Under the pieces are notes generated by a model. The model worked only from the letters and a program-made list of their open reading frames with translations. It had not been told where the DNA came from and did no database searches. Source: Mycolicibacterium nivoides (lineage in GTDB: Bacteria; Actinomycetota; Actinomycetes; Mycobacteriales; Mycobacteriaceae). From it: a stretch of 64,000 nucleotides of DNA. Every line of letters begins with the position of its first letter. The stretch's first letter is position 1. The stretch lies in NCBI RefSeq assembly GCF_003855255.1, contig NZ_CP034072.1, forward strand, positions 2,284,330-2,348,329. The letters run 5' to 3'. A program made the translations under genes and the position numbers. Shown piece after piece: positions 48,484-57,007 of the stretch.

Positions 48484-49050
48484 ATGTCGATGGCTGTGAC
48501 TACCGAACGCGGCGAGGACCACGTTACGCGGCTGGCCTTCGCCGCCGGCCGCGGTGACTCGGCGGCGCTCGAGCAGTTCATCCGGGCAACCCAGACCGAC
48601 GTCTGGCGAACCGTCGCCTACTTGGGCGATTCCGGGTCGGCCGACGACCTGACGCAAGAAACCTTCATGCGCGCGATCACCGCGCTCCCCCGGTTCAGTG
48701 GCCGGTCGTCCGCCCGTACCTGGCTGCTGTCGATCGCTCGGCGCGTGGTGGTCGATCAGATTCGGCACAAGCAGAGCCGGCCGCGTACCCAGCACGGAGT
48801 GGATGTCGAGCAGGTCCTAGAGAGCTACCGCCCGGTCGGTGGCTTCGAGAAGATGGTGGAGATCCGCCTCCTGCTGGACGGACTGGACCCCGATCGGCGG
48901 CACGCGCTGCTGCTCACCCAGGTCCTCGGGTTGTCCTATGCGGAAGCCGCCGAGGTGTGTGGCTGCCCGGTGGGCACCATCCGTTCACGCGTGGCGCGCG
49001 CTCGCGAAGATCTGATCGCGGCCGCCGAGCGGGACGACCTGACCGGCTAG
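48484..49050 (+). CDS. sigC: ECF RNA polymerase sigma factor, SigC orthologue
   Basis: A 188-residue ECF sigma factor with region 2 (about 30-95: [34 protein letters not shown]) and region 4 (about 130-178: [27 protein letters not shown]) and no extra domains. Several segments match M. tuberculosis SigC (Rv2069, 185 aa) as I remember it, notably [25 protein letters not shown] and the C-terminal DDLTG. SigC is reported to control nrp, ctpB and related copper-acquisition genes in M. tuberculosis, where it maps elsewhere; here it sits inside the cluster, between ctpB and the HMA protein. No adjacent anti-sigma gene. ATG 48484 or 48490 may start it. No SigC-like box was seen in front of sigC itself. 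Confidence 0.88.
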   Translation: MSMAVTTERGEDHVTRLAFAAGRGDSAALEQFIRATQTDVWRTVAYLGDSGSADDLTQETFMRAITALPRFSGRSSARTWLLSIARRVVVDQIRHKQSRPRTQHGVDVEQVLESYRPVGGFEKMVEIRLLLDGLDPDRRHALLLTQVLGLSYAEAAEVCGCPVGTIRSRVARAREDLIAAAERDDLTG

Positions 49051-49087
49051 CTCACCCGGCCCCACGTCGACAGTTCCCGACAGATTC

Positions 49088-49450
49088 TCAGCCGCCCATG
49101 TGCCCGACGGTCACCCAGCGGATGGCCCTGGCGACCATCGAGGGGCGTTTCTGGGGCGCTCCATCAGGCGTGGATTCCGCGTCGTCATCGTCGACGGCGG
49201 TGCGCTCCTCGGCGCGGTAACCGGCCTGCTCAACCGCGTCACAGAGGTCGGCGACGCTGATGTCGTGGCGGGCGTCGATGGTCGCGATCTTGGTGGAGAT
49301 GTCCACCGAGGCATGTACTCCGTCGATCTTGTTCAGCTTGTTCTCGACCCGGCGCGAGCACGCTCCGCAGGACATGCCGGTCACGTCGAGCCGGATCCGT
49401 CTGGCGCGTGCTGTCTCGTCACTGTGCGCGGCCATGTCTGTCACTGCCAT
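49088..49450 (-). CDS. HMA-domain copper-binding protein (CopZ-like)
   Basis: A 120-residue protein with one heavy-metal-associated domain: [20 protein letters not shown] with Cys 28 and 31, then the usual ferredoxin-like fold to about residue 90, and a tail ending PSMVARAIRWVTVGHMGG. The domain is strikingly close to the HMA domain of the neighbouring CtpB (both have VENKLNK(I/V)DGV), so it probably arose by duplication of that domain. It should carry Cu(I) in the cytoplasm to CtpB. The start is 3 nt after the NRPS stop, and it also has its own SigC-like promoter inside the NRPS 3' end. The terminal Trp/His/Met residues are unusual for CopZ. Confidence 0.88.
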   Translation of the reverse strand: MAVTDMAAHSDETARARRIRLDVTGMSCGACSRRVENKLNKIDGVHASVDISTKIATIDARHDISVADLCDAVEQAGYRAEERTAVDDDDAESTPDGAPQKRPSMVARAIRWVTVGHMGG

Positions 49451-49453
49451 CCC

Positions 49454-52400
49454 TCACTGTCTGGTGGTGTCTGGTTGATAGGTCGTCGGGCAACCGCGTT
49501 GAGTTCCCGACCATGTCTGGGCGAGCAGTGCCTGCACGGGCGGCGGTGTCGCCACCAGCTCACCGACGGTGCGGATCCCCAGCGGCAGAACAGGATATGC
49601 GGCCAGGTACTCCGCATACGAGCGTCCACCGAGCCTCATGCCCAAGCCGATCCAGGCGTCGATCACCGACCAGCGCCGCGGATCGGCCTTCGCCCAATCA
49701 CTTTCATCCAGCCGTCGCTTCCATTCGTGACTGTCGACCTCTTCGGCGGCCACGGTGCCGAGCAATTCCCGATACCCCACCGCCTGTCCGCGCAGCACAT
49801 CGATCCCGCGGCCCAGTTCCTCGGGCCCGCCGAACTCCGGCAACCTGCCCAGAATGCTTCCCGCCGCCGCGCGGCCGGTAGTCACTTCTTCGGTCAATTC
49901 GACTGCCGGATAAGCCTGTAACGCATGGCAGGCATCGGCGACCGACACCAGGATGTCGGCGGATCCGAGCAGCCGTGCCGGTGTCCCCAGAACCCGGGGC
50001 AATCGCACGATCGTGAAGTCGAGCTCTCCGCTCACCCCGTCCACCGCCAATTCCGCGAGTGCCTTGGAGGCTGCGTACGGGTATGGCGCCCGACGCGGAT
50101 CGACCACCTGCGGCGCGCCGACATCCCCATTGACGACATAAGTGGAAAGGTGCACCAGCCTCGTACCGGAAGCCGCGCATGTCTGCGCCATGGCTGCCAC
50201 CAATTCCACATTGGCTGAACGAAGTTCGCGATACGGGACCACCACATTGGTGTTTCCGACGCAGTTGACGAGAGTCCGGGCTCCGGTCTCCCGGATCAGC
50301 GCTCCCAGCTCGGCCGGACCGAATCCGGAGACGAGGTGCTCGATCCGCACACCCGGCGTATCCCGGAGTTCCGTCCAGACCCGGTCGGCGGGAGGTGCTG
50401 ACCTCATGGCCAGCACCACATCGGGCCGTGGCACGGCCGACCGCGTCAGCTCCAGAATCGCTTCCGCGAAACCGGATCCCAGAACTCCGGACGCGCCCGC
50501 AACCAGGATCGGTCCGTCGTCTCGACGGGCTGAGGATCGCCGTGGGCTCGACACCGCAGGGGAGGCCCGCATCGACAGACCGGTGAAGTCACGTTCGATC
50601 TCCGCGGCGGTGGTGCCGTCCATCCAGCCGTCGATCATCGACGCGTCATCCACCAGGTTGGCCGCGGTATCGGCACTGATCAGATCCAGAATCGACACCT
50701 GCCGACCGAGATATCTGCGAGTATCGGGCAGGATCCGGACGAGGTCCAGCGACCCGATGCCCTCGTACAGCAGCGACGTCCCGGGCATGATCGGGCGCCC
50801 CAGGTGGGCACTCCACATTCCGGCGAGACCGGCCGCCCGCTCGCCGGCGTCGGCGTCGAGGCGCCCGCCCGGGGCGGACCCGGGCGATGTTGGCAGCCTT
50901 GCGGTGTCGATCTTTCCGTTGGGTTTCCTGGGGATGCGCGCGACGCCGGAAATGCCGAACGACGGGACCCGCGAATCCACCAGGACGCGGCGGATACCTG
51001 CTGCCGCAGCGGGGTCTTCGTCACCATCACGGGTCCGCCGAGTCTCGAACCAGACTCCCAGGCCCTCGTCGTGAAGCTCGACGGCGACGTCGACCACCGT
51101 CGGGTCCGCCGCGATGCGTCGGGTGATCGCAGCGGTGTCGACGCGCTTGCCCGAGATCTTGACGAGTGCGTCCTTACGGCCTGCGAACACCGGGTACCCG
51201 GCGCCGTCCATCGTCACCCGATCGGCAGTCGCAAAGGTGCGCTGCCGCCGGCCGCCAGCCGGGGTGACCGACCCGAAGCCGGCACCGTCCAGGCCGAGAT
51301 AGCCATCGGCAACCAGGCCCCCCACCACGACGACCTCACCGAAAGCGATCACCACCGTGTTCGGAACGATCGGCCGCCCCAGTCGACGGCGCGCATCGCG
51401 CTCGACCACCCGGCCTCGATCGATGATCGGCAGGTAGGTCACCACGACCGTGGTCTCTGTCGGGCCATAGCTCGACACCAGCGAGACCCTCTCGGCGGCA
51501 GCGGTATCGACCCACTTGTCGACAGCGCTCGGGCGGACGGGCTCGCCGCCGATCACAATCTGTCGTAGCCGAGAGTGGCCGATGCCGGTGATCGTGTCGA
51601 CGTCCTCGCACCACAGATGCCACAACGCGGTGGGCAGATCCACGACGGTCGCGCCGCATGCCACCAGATCCTTGGCCAGCGTCTGCAGATCACCGGATTT
51701 CACCGCCGCCGAACGAATGAGTGCCGCTCCGCTCACAGCGGCACCGAAGACCTCTTCGACGCTGATATCCGATGTCAGCGATGCACATTGGAGGATGGTG
51801 TCGCCCGGTCCCCAGCCGTAGGCCCGGACCATCCCGACGCAGAACAGCGCGAGCGAACCATGACTGACGTGCACGAGTTTGGGTTCCCCGGTCGATCCGG
51901 ACGTGGGCATCAGGTAGGCGGTCCTGGCGGCGAGGTGCGGGTCCGTCGCGGTCTGCTCGACCCGCGCCTCGACCAGACGCCGACGCTCTCCGCCGATGCT
52001 TCTCGCGACATTCGCCGAATCGACCTCGACGATGTGCGCTGAGATGCCGTTGCCGTCTTCGTTGATTCGTTCGGCCCGCGCCACCGCCTGATCGTCGCGG
52101 TCACAGACGCTGTAACCACAGCCCGCCAGGTGACACGCGATCATGAGATCGATCGTCTTGTCGGTGTCGTCGTCGGTGAACACCACCACATCGCCTGGCG
52201 CCACATCGCTTTCAATGAGCCAGGCGATCCAGGGATCGACATGGGCTCGGCGTTCGCGACATTCAGCGACGGACTCAGGTCGATCGAGGAACCACGCGGG
52301 TGCCACCGGCTCCTCGGGTTCGGGTGCCTGCGAAACCGAACGCGGCATCCCGTCGGCGGTGATCACGCACCACTCGCCGACGGTCATCGCGATCGGGGAA

Positions 52401-53677
52401 TCCCACATCGTCGTCATGGATTTCAGGGCGGTAGCGACCCGTCCAGCAATACCTGCGCCGTTCTGCCGTGGCAGATCGGGTCTGTTCCAGATGTTGAGGG
52501 TGAGCGTGCGCCGTTGCGCGTTCAGCACGGCCGCGACGGTCATGCCCTCGACCGGACCGATATCCGACGTCACGGGCGCCTCAGCCAGGAACGGCGCCAG
52601 TTCGGGCGCACAGGGCTCACGCAGAAAATTGAGCGTCAAGGTCTCCACGGAGGTGGTCCGGTTGATCGCCAGATACATTCGGCGGTAATGCTCTTCACGC
52701 AACCAGCGGCGCCGACCGGCCTTGACGTAGCCCCGATCCACCGCGCGTACGACGTCCGCCACCGATGCAAAGGGCACGAACCGGACCTGCTGCGCCATCG
52801 AGTTGACCAGACACGTGGCGACATCGAGGTCATGGTCGCCGAAGCGGTTGTCGACCGCATGCACCAGAAGACGCTCGGTGGTGCGATGAACACTCGCATC
52901 CACCGCCGTTGCCGCCGCCGCGACCAGCACGTTGAGCGGGACGCTCTCACGGTCGGCCAGGGCAAGGATCTCGTCGTAGTCATCCCCGCGGATCACCACG
53001 GATTCGGTGAGAACTCCCCTGGCCGCCGTTGCCGGAGCGTCGGCGCCGTGCCGGTGGCCCGCCTCTCCGGCGGCCGCGGTGAGCTCTTGCCGCACAACAG
53101 AGGTGAGTCGCTCGAGTGATTCATCGACGCGGCTCGCCTCTCGGCGATGTGCGTTGACAACGTCGGTCAGGCCGCTACGGACGCAATCGTCGGCGGCCAG
53201 GCCGCTACCGGCGAGGAAGCGCCCCAAGTGGGCTTCGATGATACCGATGGCTCCGCCATCGAGCAGGATGTGGTGCGCCTGGGCATCGACACCACACACC
53301 AGGCCGCTGCCGTCGACATACACGGTGTAGCGCGCCAATGGCTTTGCGAGAACGCCGGATCCCCACTCGTCGGCCAGCGTCGCGCTTTCGTCATCACCGC
53401 ACACCCGGACGAGGTCATCGGTGTCCAGCCTGGGTACGAGATCCGGGTATCCACCGAGCTCAGCCGGCTCCGCCAGAACACACAATTGAACAGGGTTGGC
53501 GAGGACGGTCTTCCGCAGAGCGGTCAGGAATTCCGCCTGCGGTATCGGCTGGAACCGATAACGCCTGCCGATCAGATACAGGTGGGGATCGTCGTCCTGC
53601 GACACCCCATTGAAGATGTTCTGCTGGGATCGGCTCAGCGGAATACGTTGCGTATCCGGGCCTTCAGACAGGTTCAC
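49454..53677 (-). CDS. Single-module nonribosomal peptide synthetase of isonitrile lipopeptide (chalkophore) synthesis
   Basis: 1,407 residues in the order C-A-T-R. Condensation domain about 10-420 with HHILLDG at 135-141; adenylation domain about 450-920 with TSGSTGEPKLVHVSHG near 592; thiolation site GIGSLDLVRIL near 975; terminal reductase with GASGVLGSGF near 1062 and YAASKALAEL near 1204. In the studied INLP pathways the A domain loads Lys or ornithine, the single C domain acylates both amino groups with an isonitrile acyl chain, and the reductase releases the product as an alcohol. M. tuberculosis Nrp (Rv0101) is about 2,500 residues with two modules; this one fits the one-amino-acid Streptomyces (ScoA) type. 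GTG start overlaps the ACP stop by 14 nt. Confidence 0.9.
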   Translation of the reverse strand: MNLSEGPDTQRIPLSRSQQNIFNGVSQDDDPHLYLIGRRYRFQPIPQAEFLTALRKTVLANPVQLCVLAEPAELGGYPDLVPRLDTDDLVRVCGDDESATLADEWGSGVLAKPLARYTVYVDGSGLVCGVDAQAHHILLDGGAIGIIEAHLGRFLAGSGLAADDCVRSGLTDVVNAHRREASRVDESLERLTSVVRQELTAAAGEAGHRHGADAPATAARGVLTESVVIRGDDYDEILALADRESVPLNVLVAAAATAVDASVHRTTERLLVHAVDNRFGDHDLDVATCLVNSMAQQVRFVPFASVADVVRAVDRGYVKAGRRRWLREEHYRRMYLAINRTTSVETLTLNFLREPCAPELAPFLAEAPVTSDIGPVEGMTVAAVLNAQRRTLTLNIWNRPDLPRQNGAGIAGRVATALKSMTTMWDSPIAMTVGEWCVITADGMPRSVSQAPEPEEPVAPAWFLDRPESVAECRERRAHVDPWIAWLIESDVAPGDVVVFTDDDTDKTIDLMIACHLAGCGYSVCDRDDQAVARAERINEDGNGISAHIVEVDSANVARSIGGERRRLVEARVEQTATDPHLAARTAYLMPTSGSTGEPKLVHVSHGSLALFCVGMVRAYGWGPGDTILQCASLTSDISVEEVFGAAVSGAALIRSAAVKSGDLQTLAKDLVACGATVVDLPTALWHLWCEDVDTITGIGHSRLRQIVIGGEPVRPSAVDKWVDTAAAERVSLVSSYGPTETTVVVTYLPIIDRGRVVERDARRRLGRPIVPNTVVIAFGEVVVVGGLVADGYLGLDGAGFGSVTPAGGRRQRTFATADRVTMDGAGYPVFAGRKDALVKISGKRVDTAAITRRIAADPTVVDVAVELHDEGLGVWFETRRTRDGDEDPAAAAGIRRVLVDSRVPSFGISGVARIPRKPNGKIDTARLPTSPGSAPGGRLDADAGERAAGLAGMWSAHLGRPIMPGTSLLYEGIGSLDLVRILPDTRRYLGRQVSILDLISADTAANLVDDASMIDGWMDGTTAAEIERDFTGLSMRASPAVSSPRRSSARRDDGPILVAGASGVLGSGFAEAILELTRSAVPRPDVVLAMRSAPPADRVWTELRDTPGVRIEHLVSGFGPAELGALIRETGARTLVNCVGNTNVVVPYRELRSANVELVAAMAQTCAASGTRLVHLSTYVVNGDVGAPQVVDPRRAPYPYAASKALAELAVDGVSGELDFTIVRLPRVLGTPARLLGSADILVSVADACHALQAYPAVELTEEVTTGRAAAGSILGRLPEFGGPEELGRGIDVLRGQAVGYRELLGTVAAEEVDSHEWKRRLDESDWAKADPRRWSVIDAWIGLGMRLGGRSYAEYLAAYPVLPLGIRTVGELVATPPPVQALLAQTWSGTQRGCPTTYQPDTTRQ
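49477..49508 (-). promoter_or_regulatory. SigC-like promoter of the HMA protein, inside the NRPS 3' end
   Basis: Minus strand: GGGAACT (49508-49502), 16 nt, CGACCTATC (49485-49477). It overlaps the last codons of the NRPS gene and would start transcription near 49470, about 20 nt before ATG 49450. Confidence 0.68.
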
Positions 53678-53909
53678 CCAGCTTCTCCAACTCCCGAACC
53701 CACCCTGCGATCGACAGGTTGTCCGCCAGCCGCCGCGGTACGTCCGACTCCCGATCGATGCCGAGTTGCTTCATCAACAGCACGAATCGAACCGAGTCCA
53801 GTCCGAGATCCCTCAGATCTGTCGCATCGCCGTCGAGGAAGTCCGACTCATCGACATAGAGCACCTCCGAAAGCGCAGCGAGGACTCTGTTCCTCACACA
53901 CTCAGCCAC
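53664..53909 (-). CDS. Acyl carrier protein of the isonitrile lipopeptide pathway (Rv0100-like)
   Basis: An 81-residue carrier protein with the phosphopantetheine Ser in DLGLDSVRFVLLM (about residue 39). In the known pathway FadD10 loads an unsaturated acyl chain on it, glycine is added to the acyl group, the oxidase makes the isonitrile, and the NRPS C domain takes the acyl group. It overlaps fadD10 by 8 nt and the NRPS start by 14 nt, so these three are translated together. Length is near the 78 residues of Rv0100. Confidence 0.9.
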   Translation of the reverse strand: MAECVRNRVLAALSEVLYVDESDFLDGDATDLRDLGLDSVRFVLLMKQLGIDRESDVPRRLADNLSIAGWVRELEKLGEPV

Positions 53910-55473
53910 CGGCTACCGCGCCCAGGGAGGCCCGCATGATCTTGCCGGACTGGGTTCGTGGGATCTGCTCCACGAACCCGATGGTCGAGGGCCTGGCCAT
54001 CGGCTCCGACTCCTGCCGGAACCGCGCGGCGATGGCATGTTTGAGCTTCCTGGCCGCTGATTCATCCAGCGTCGTCGATGCGACCACCGCCAGCCCCACG
54101 AGCGCGCCGAACTCCTCGTCGGGGATCTCGTAACAGGCGGCCTCGCCGACGCCGGCAACCCCCTCGGCAATTCGATCGACCTCGTCGGGCGCGATGTTGA
54201 CGCCCCCGGAGATGATCATCTCCGAGGATCTGCCCCGGATGTAGAAGTAACCGTCGTCATGGCGGTCGAGAAGGTCTCCGGTGTTCACCCATCCGTCAAC
54301 CCGAACTTCGGCAGTCCGGTCGGGATTGCCCCAGTACCCCAACATGTTCGCCGGCGACTTGATCCACAGTGTGCCGGACGCGGCCGAGTCAGCGCCCGAA
54401 CGCGACGGAGGTCCGCTGCCGTCGCCATCCAGGTGAACTTCCACGCCGGGATAGGGCCGGCCAACCGCGCCGGCTTCCATTCTGGCGATCGACCCGTCAT
54501 CGGTGGGGAGACACAGTGCGGTGCAACCTGTTTCACTGAGCCCATAAACTTGGGCGGTACGAACTCCCGCCGCCTCGACAAACCTGACGTCGGAGGCGAC
54601 CGCGCGGGATCCGCCATAGCCCACCATGCGTAGCGACGGCGGGACCGGCATTCCGGTGGATCGCAATTCGGACACCAGCCGGGTCAGCAGCGTGGGGACC
54701 AGGCATGTCGTCGCGACGTCATTCGCAGTGAGGATCTCGGCGATGGACGACGTATTCTCGCCGCCGGTGATGCACAACCCGCCCTGCATCAGACAGTTGA
54801 GGATCCACCACAGACCACCGATGTGAGTCGCGGGCAGCGGCGAGTACGTCGCCTCGCCGACGATCCAGTCAACCCAGGTCAACTGCTCACGCTGCAGAAT
54901 GTCGGCAACGGAGTAGAAGGTCCGGTTGGGCAGCAGCACTGCTTTCGGGGTTCCTGTGGTGCCACTGGTGAAGATCATCGCCAGCGGATCATCGGCTCCC
55001 CCGACAGAAACAGGGGGTACCGGATGTGAGACCGGATCACCGGCGCGGTCAGCAGAGCCGTGGTCGATCTCGACAGCGAAGGTTGGGATCGCCTGGAGCG
55101 CGGCTGATAACTCGGTGGTGTGCAGGCGACAGCCCGGTGCGATCAGTATCGCAGCGGGAGTGGTGATCTCACCGAACCGGTTCATGGCCGCCGCAGGCAT
55201 TCCGCCGTCCACCATGACCGCGATGGCCCCTGCTCTTGCGCAGGCCAGAACCGACAGATAGGTCTCGGGACCGTTGTCCGAGATGACGAACACACGGCTT
55301 CCTCGCGTGACTGAGCGTGAGCCGAGAACAGCGGCGAGCCTGTCCACTTCGGCCATGAGGTCCCGGTAGAGAATGACGCTGGATCCGTCGCAGCGACGTA
55401 GGGCGATCGCGTCGGGACGCTGTCTCGCCCTCTCGCTGATGCGTTCCAGCACCGTGGATGGTGGGTGTGCCAT
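53902..55473 (-). CDS. Fatty acyl-AMP ligase of the isonitrile lipopeptide pathway (FadD10-like)
   Basis: ANL ligase of 523 residues that activates a fatty (probably 2-enoic) acid as acyl-AMP and passes it to the adjacent ACP. P-loop IFTSGTTGTPKAVLL near residue 172; YGLSETGCTALCLP; GWVNTGDLLDRHDDGYFYIR; and RTQSGKIMRASL at the end with the catalytic Lys. M. tuberculosis FadD10 (Rv0099, 540 aa) occupies the same place between fcoT and the ACP gene. ATG 55473 lies 28 nt after the FcoT stop. The neighbours make CoA-ligase activity less likely than ACP loading. Confidence 0.9.
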   Translation of the reverse strand: MAHPPSTVLERISERARQRPDAIALRRCDGSSVILYRDLMAEVDRLAAVLGSRSVTRGSRVFVISDNGPETYLSVLACARAGAIAVMVDGGMPAAAMNRFGEITTPAAILIAPGCRLHTTELSAALQAIPTFAVEIDHGSADRAGDPVSHPVPPVSVGGADDPLAMIFTSGTTGTPKAVLLPNRTFYSVADILQREQLTWVDWIVGEATYSPLPATHIGGLWWILNCLMQGGLCITGGENTSSIAEILTANDVATTCLVPTLLTRLVSELRSTGMPVPPSLRMVGYGGSRAVASDVRFVEAAGVRTAQVYGLSETGCTALCLPTDDGSIARMEAGAVGRPYPGVEVHLDGDGSGPPSRSGADSAASGTLWIKSPANMLGYWGNPDRTAEVRVDGWVNTGDLLDRHDDGYFYIRGRSSEMIISGGVNIAPDEVDRIAEGVAGVGEAACYEIPDEEFGALVGLAVVASTTLDESAARKLKHAIAARFRQESEPMARPSTIGFVEQIPRTQSGKIMRASLGAVAGG

Positions 55474-55501
55474 TGCTGTGAAGCCGCTCTCCGTGCAGGT
55501 G

Positions 55502-56062
55502 TCAGGGGATATTCAGGGCAGCCAGTTCGACTTCGCCGGACGCGGCCCCACCGTCCTCATCCCAGAATTCGACGGTGCACGGAATCTTGAGATAGCGAAT
55601 CGTTCGATCGACGACCTCGAAGTCCTTGCACAGCAACCGTGCCGAGAACTTGTGGGACTTGATCGGGCGCTTGAACCGTGATGCCGTGGTCTTGATCAAC
55701 ATGCTGGGCAGTTGGTAGTTGAAGTAATCCTCGATCGACCAGCCCCGGAATTCGGGTATCTGTTCGTTGAGGATTGCCGGTGCGAACGCGCTGTACGCGA
55801 GTTGGTTGAAGCACAGGACCCATTCGGCAGCGTTGAAGTGGCCGGTGTCGCGAATGTACGCGGGCTCCTTGATGCTGAAGTTCCCGACGGCGAACACAGA
55901 GGTCTCCGTGGCTTCGTACTCCGCGTCGAGCAGATAGCGACACCCCTTGTAGGAATAGGGTTCCAGCACTTTGACCAGCAGATCCTCCGCGATCGGCGCC
56001 ATGTGTGTGATGCCGTATCCACTCGTTGCCACAGACAGCGTCTCGGCGGTGCTCATGGTCAT
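55502..56062 (-). CDS. fcoT: FcoT-type thioesterase/lyase of the isonitrile lipopeptide pathway
   Basis: A 186-residue hot-dog-fold protein that matches Rv0098 (FcoT, 183 aa) over its whole length: APIAEDLLVKVLEPYSYKGC, FNAAEWVLCFNQLAYSAFAP, GWSIEDYFNYQL and the terminal EFWDEDGGAASGEVELAALN. In the characterised INLP pathway the family member adds glycine to the beta-carbon of the enoyl-ACP, although FcoT was first described as a fatty acyl-CoA thioesterase. The ATG overlaps the stop of the Rv0097-like gene (ATGA); a second ATG two codons later is possible. Confidence 0.92.
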   Translation of the reverse strand: MTMSTAETLSVATSGYGITHMAPIAEDLLVKVLEPYSYKGCRYLLDAEYEATETSVFAVGNFSIKEPAYIRDTGHFNAAEWVLCFNQLAYSAFAPAILNEQIPEFRGWSIEDYFNYQLPSMLIKTTASRFKRPIKSHKFSARLLCKDFEVVDRTIRYLKIPCTVEFWDEDGGAASGEVELAALNIP

Positions 56063-56928
56063 ACCCCATATCCCGGTGTCGTGAGGCCGTCCAGCATGGT
56101 CAGCCGATGAGTCGTCAATGTTCCTGGTGTCGTGCCGTGTTTCGCCCGGTGCATCAGGACCCGGTTGTCCCACAACACAACATCGCCGACCTCATAGTGT
56201 TGGGCATGGATGAACGGCGACATGAAATCCGGATCGAGCTGTCCGGTGGCAGTCATGAGTTGTTGCAGAACAGCAGGATCCAGCACGTCTCCGTGCCCGT
56301 CCTCGATCTTGGTGGTGCCTGACGCGCAGATGTAGAGGATCTCCTGGCCGGTCTTCGGGTGCCTGATCACCGTCGGCCATTTGATCGGAGGTGTGGTCTT
56401 GGAGATCTCGTCCCAGACCTCGCCGATCGGCTTGTACACGTCATGCGGGCGAATCTTGATGTGGCGCCGTGGATCATGGGTTGCGAACGTGCCGCGAACC
56501 GGGTCACGCACAGCGTCGGGAAGGGACTCCCACACCTTGTTGAGGTCGATGAAGTAGGTTCCACGGTCGCTTCCGGGCACCGCCAGCGGCACCACCATCG
56601 AGAATGCGAACGGTTCGGGCATGAACATGTAGTCGATGTGCCAGAAGGCTCCGGTCCTGGGTACTCCGTGCCCTTCCTCTGTCGAGGAAACGAAGATCTC
56701 CGGGTGGTCCTTGTGGTGATAGATCGGCTCGTAGTACGTGACGACGTCGCCGACGATTCGCCCCAACTGGAGGAACTCTTCCGGTGCAGGATGAACGTCT
56801 TTCAGAACGACCAGCTTGTGCTGATAGACGATCTCCCGAATCTCTTCCCGGGTGATGTCATCGAGATTCTTGGGGTCGATTCCCGTGACTTGCGCCCCGA
56901 GTCCCTCCCCTTTCACATTCAGCGTCAT
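56059..56928 (-). CDS. Non-heme Fe(II)/2-oxoglutarate oxidase, isonitrile-forming (Rv0097/ScoE-like)
   Basis: A 289-residue TauD-fold dioxygenase, exactly the length of Rv0097. Iron ligands are visible as HID in GAFWHIDYMF (about 97-99) and the distal His in VLMHRAKHGTTPGTLTTHRL (about 255-270), which also holds the 2-oxoglutarate-binding Arg. The family turns the N-carboxymethyl (glycine-derived) group on the acyl chain into an isonitrile by oxidative decarboxylation. ATG 56928 is preceded by GAGGAG; the frame is open a little further left. A SigC-like promoter lies at 56975-57006. The gene is coupled to fcoT by ATGA. Confidence 0.93.
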   Translation of the reverse strand: MTLNVKGEGLGAQVTGIDPKNLDDITREEIREIVYQHKLVVLKDVHPAPEEFLQLGRIVGDVVTYYEPIYHHKDHPEIFVSSTEEGHGVPRTGAFWHIDYMFMPEPFAFSMVVPLAVPGSDRGTYFIDLNKVWESLPDAVRDPVRGTFATHDPRRHIKIRPHDVYKPIGEVWDEISKTTPPIKWPTVIRHPKTGQEILYICASGTTKIEDGHGDVLDPAVLQQLMTATGQLDPDFMSPFIHAQHYEVGDVVLWDNRVLMHRAKHGTTPGTLTTHRLTMLDGLTTPGYGV

Positions 56929-56974
56929 GTCTTCTCCTCGTGCGGCACCGCGCTGCACCGTTGTGCGACTAAAG

Positions 56975-57006
56975 GATTGGTCGAATCAAACCGGTTGAAA
57001 GTTCCC
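56975..57006 (-). promoter_or_regulatory. SigC-like promoter of the Rv0097-like/fcoT/fadD10/ACP/NRPS operon
   Basis: Minus strand: GGGAACT (57006-57000), 16 nt, CGACCAATC (56983-56975). Located directly after the PPE stop codon, so the biosynthetic genes can be transcribed apart from the PPE gene. Start expected near 56968, about 40 nt before ATG 56928. Confidence 0.75.
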
Positions 57007-57007
57007 G

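Noticed and set aside
49052..49078. GGGAACT on the minus strand downstream of sigC
   Set aside because: At the 16-nt distance it has GTGAGC, not CGAC, and no start codon lies in the right place.
55860..55890. GGGAACT inside fcoT
   Set aside because: Followed by CGCGTA after 16 nt, inside a coding region and far from any start; treated as chance.
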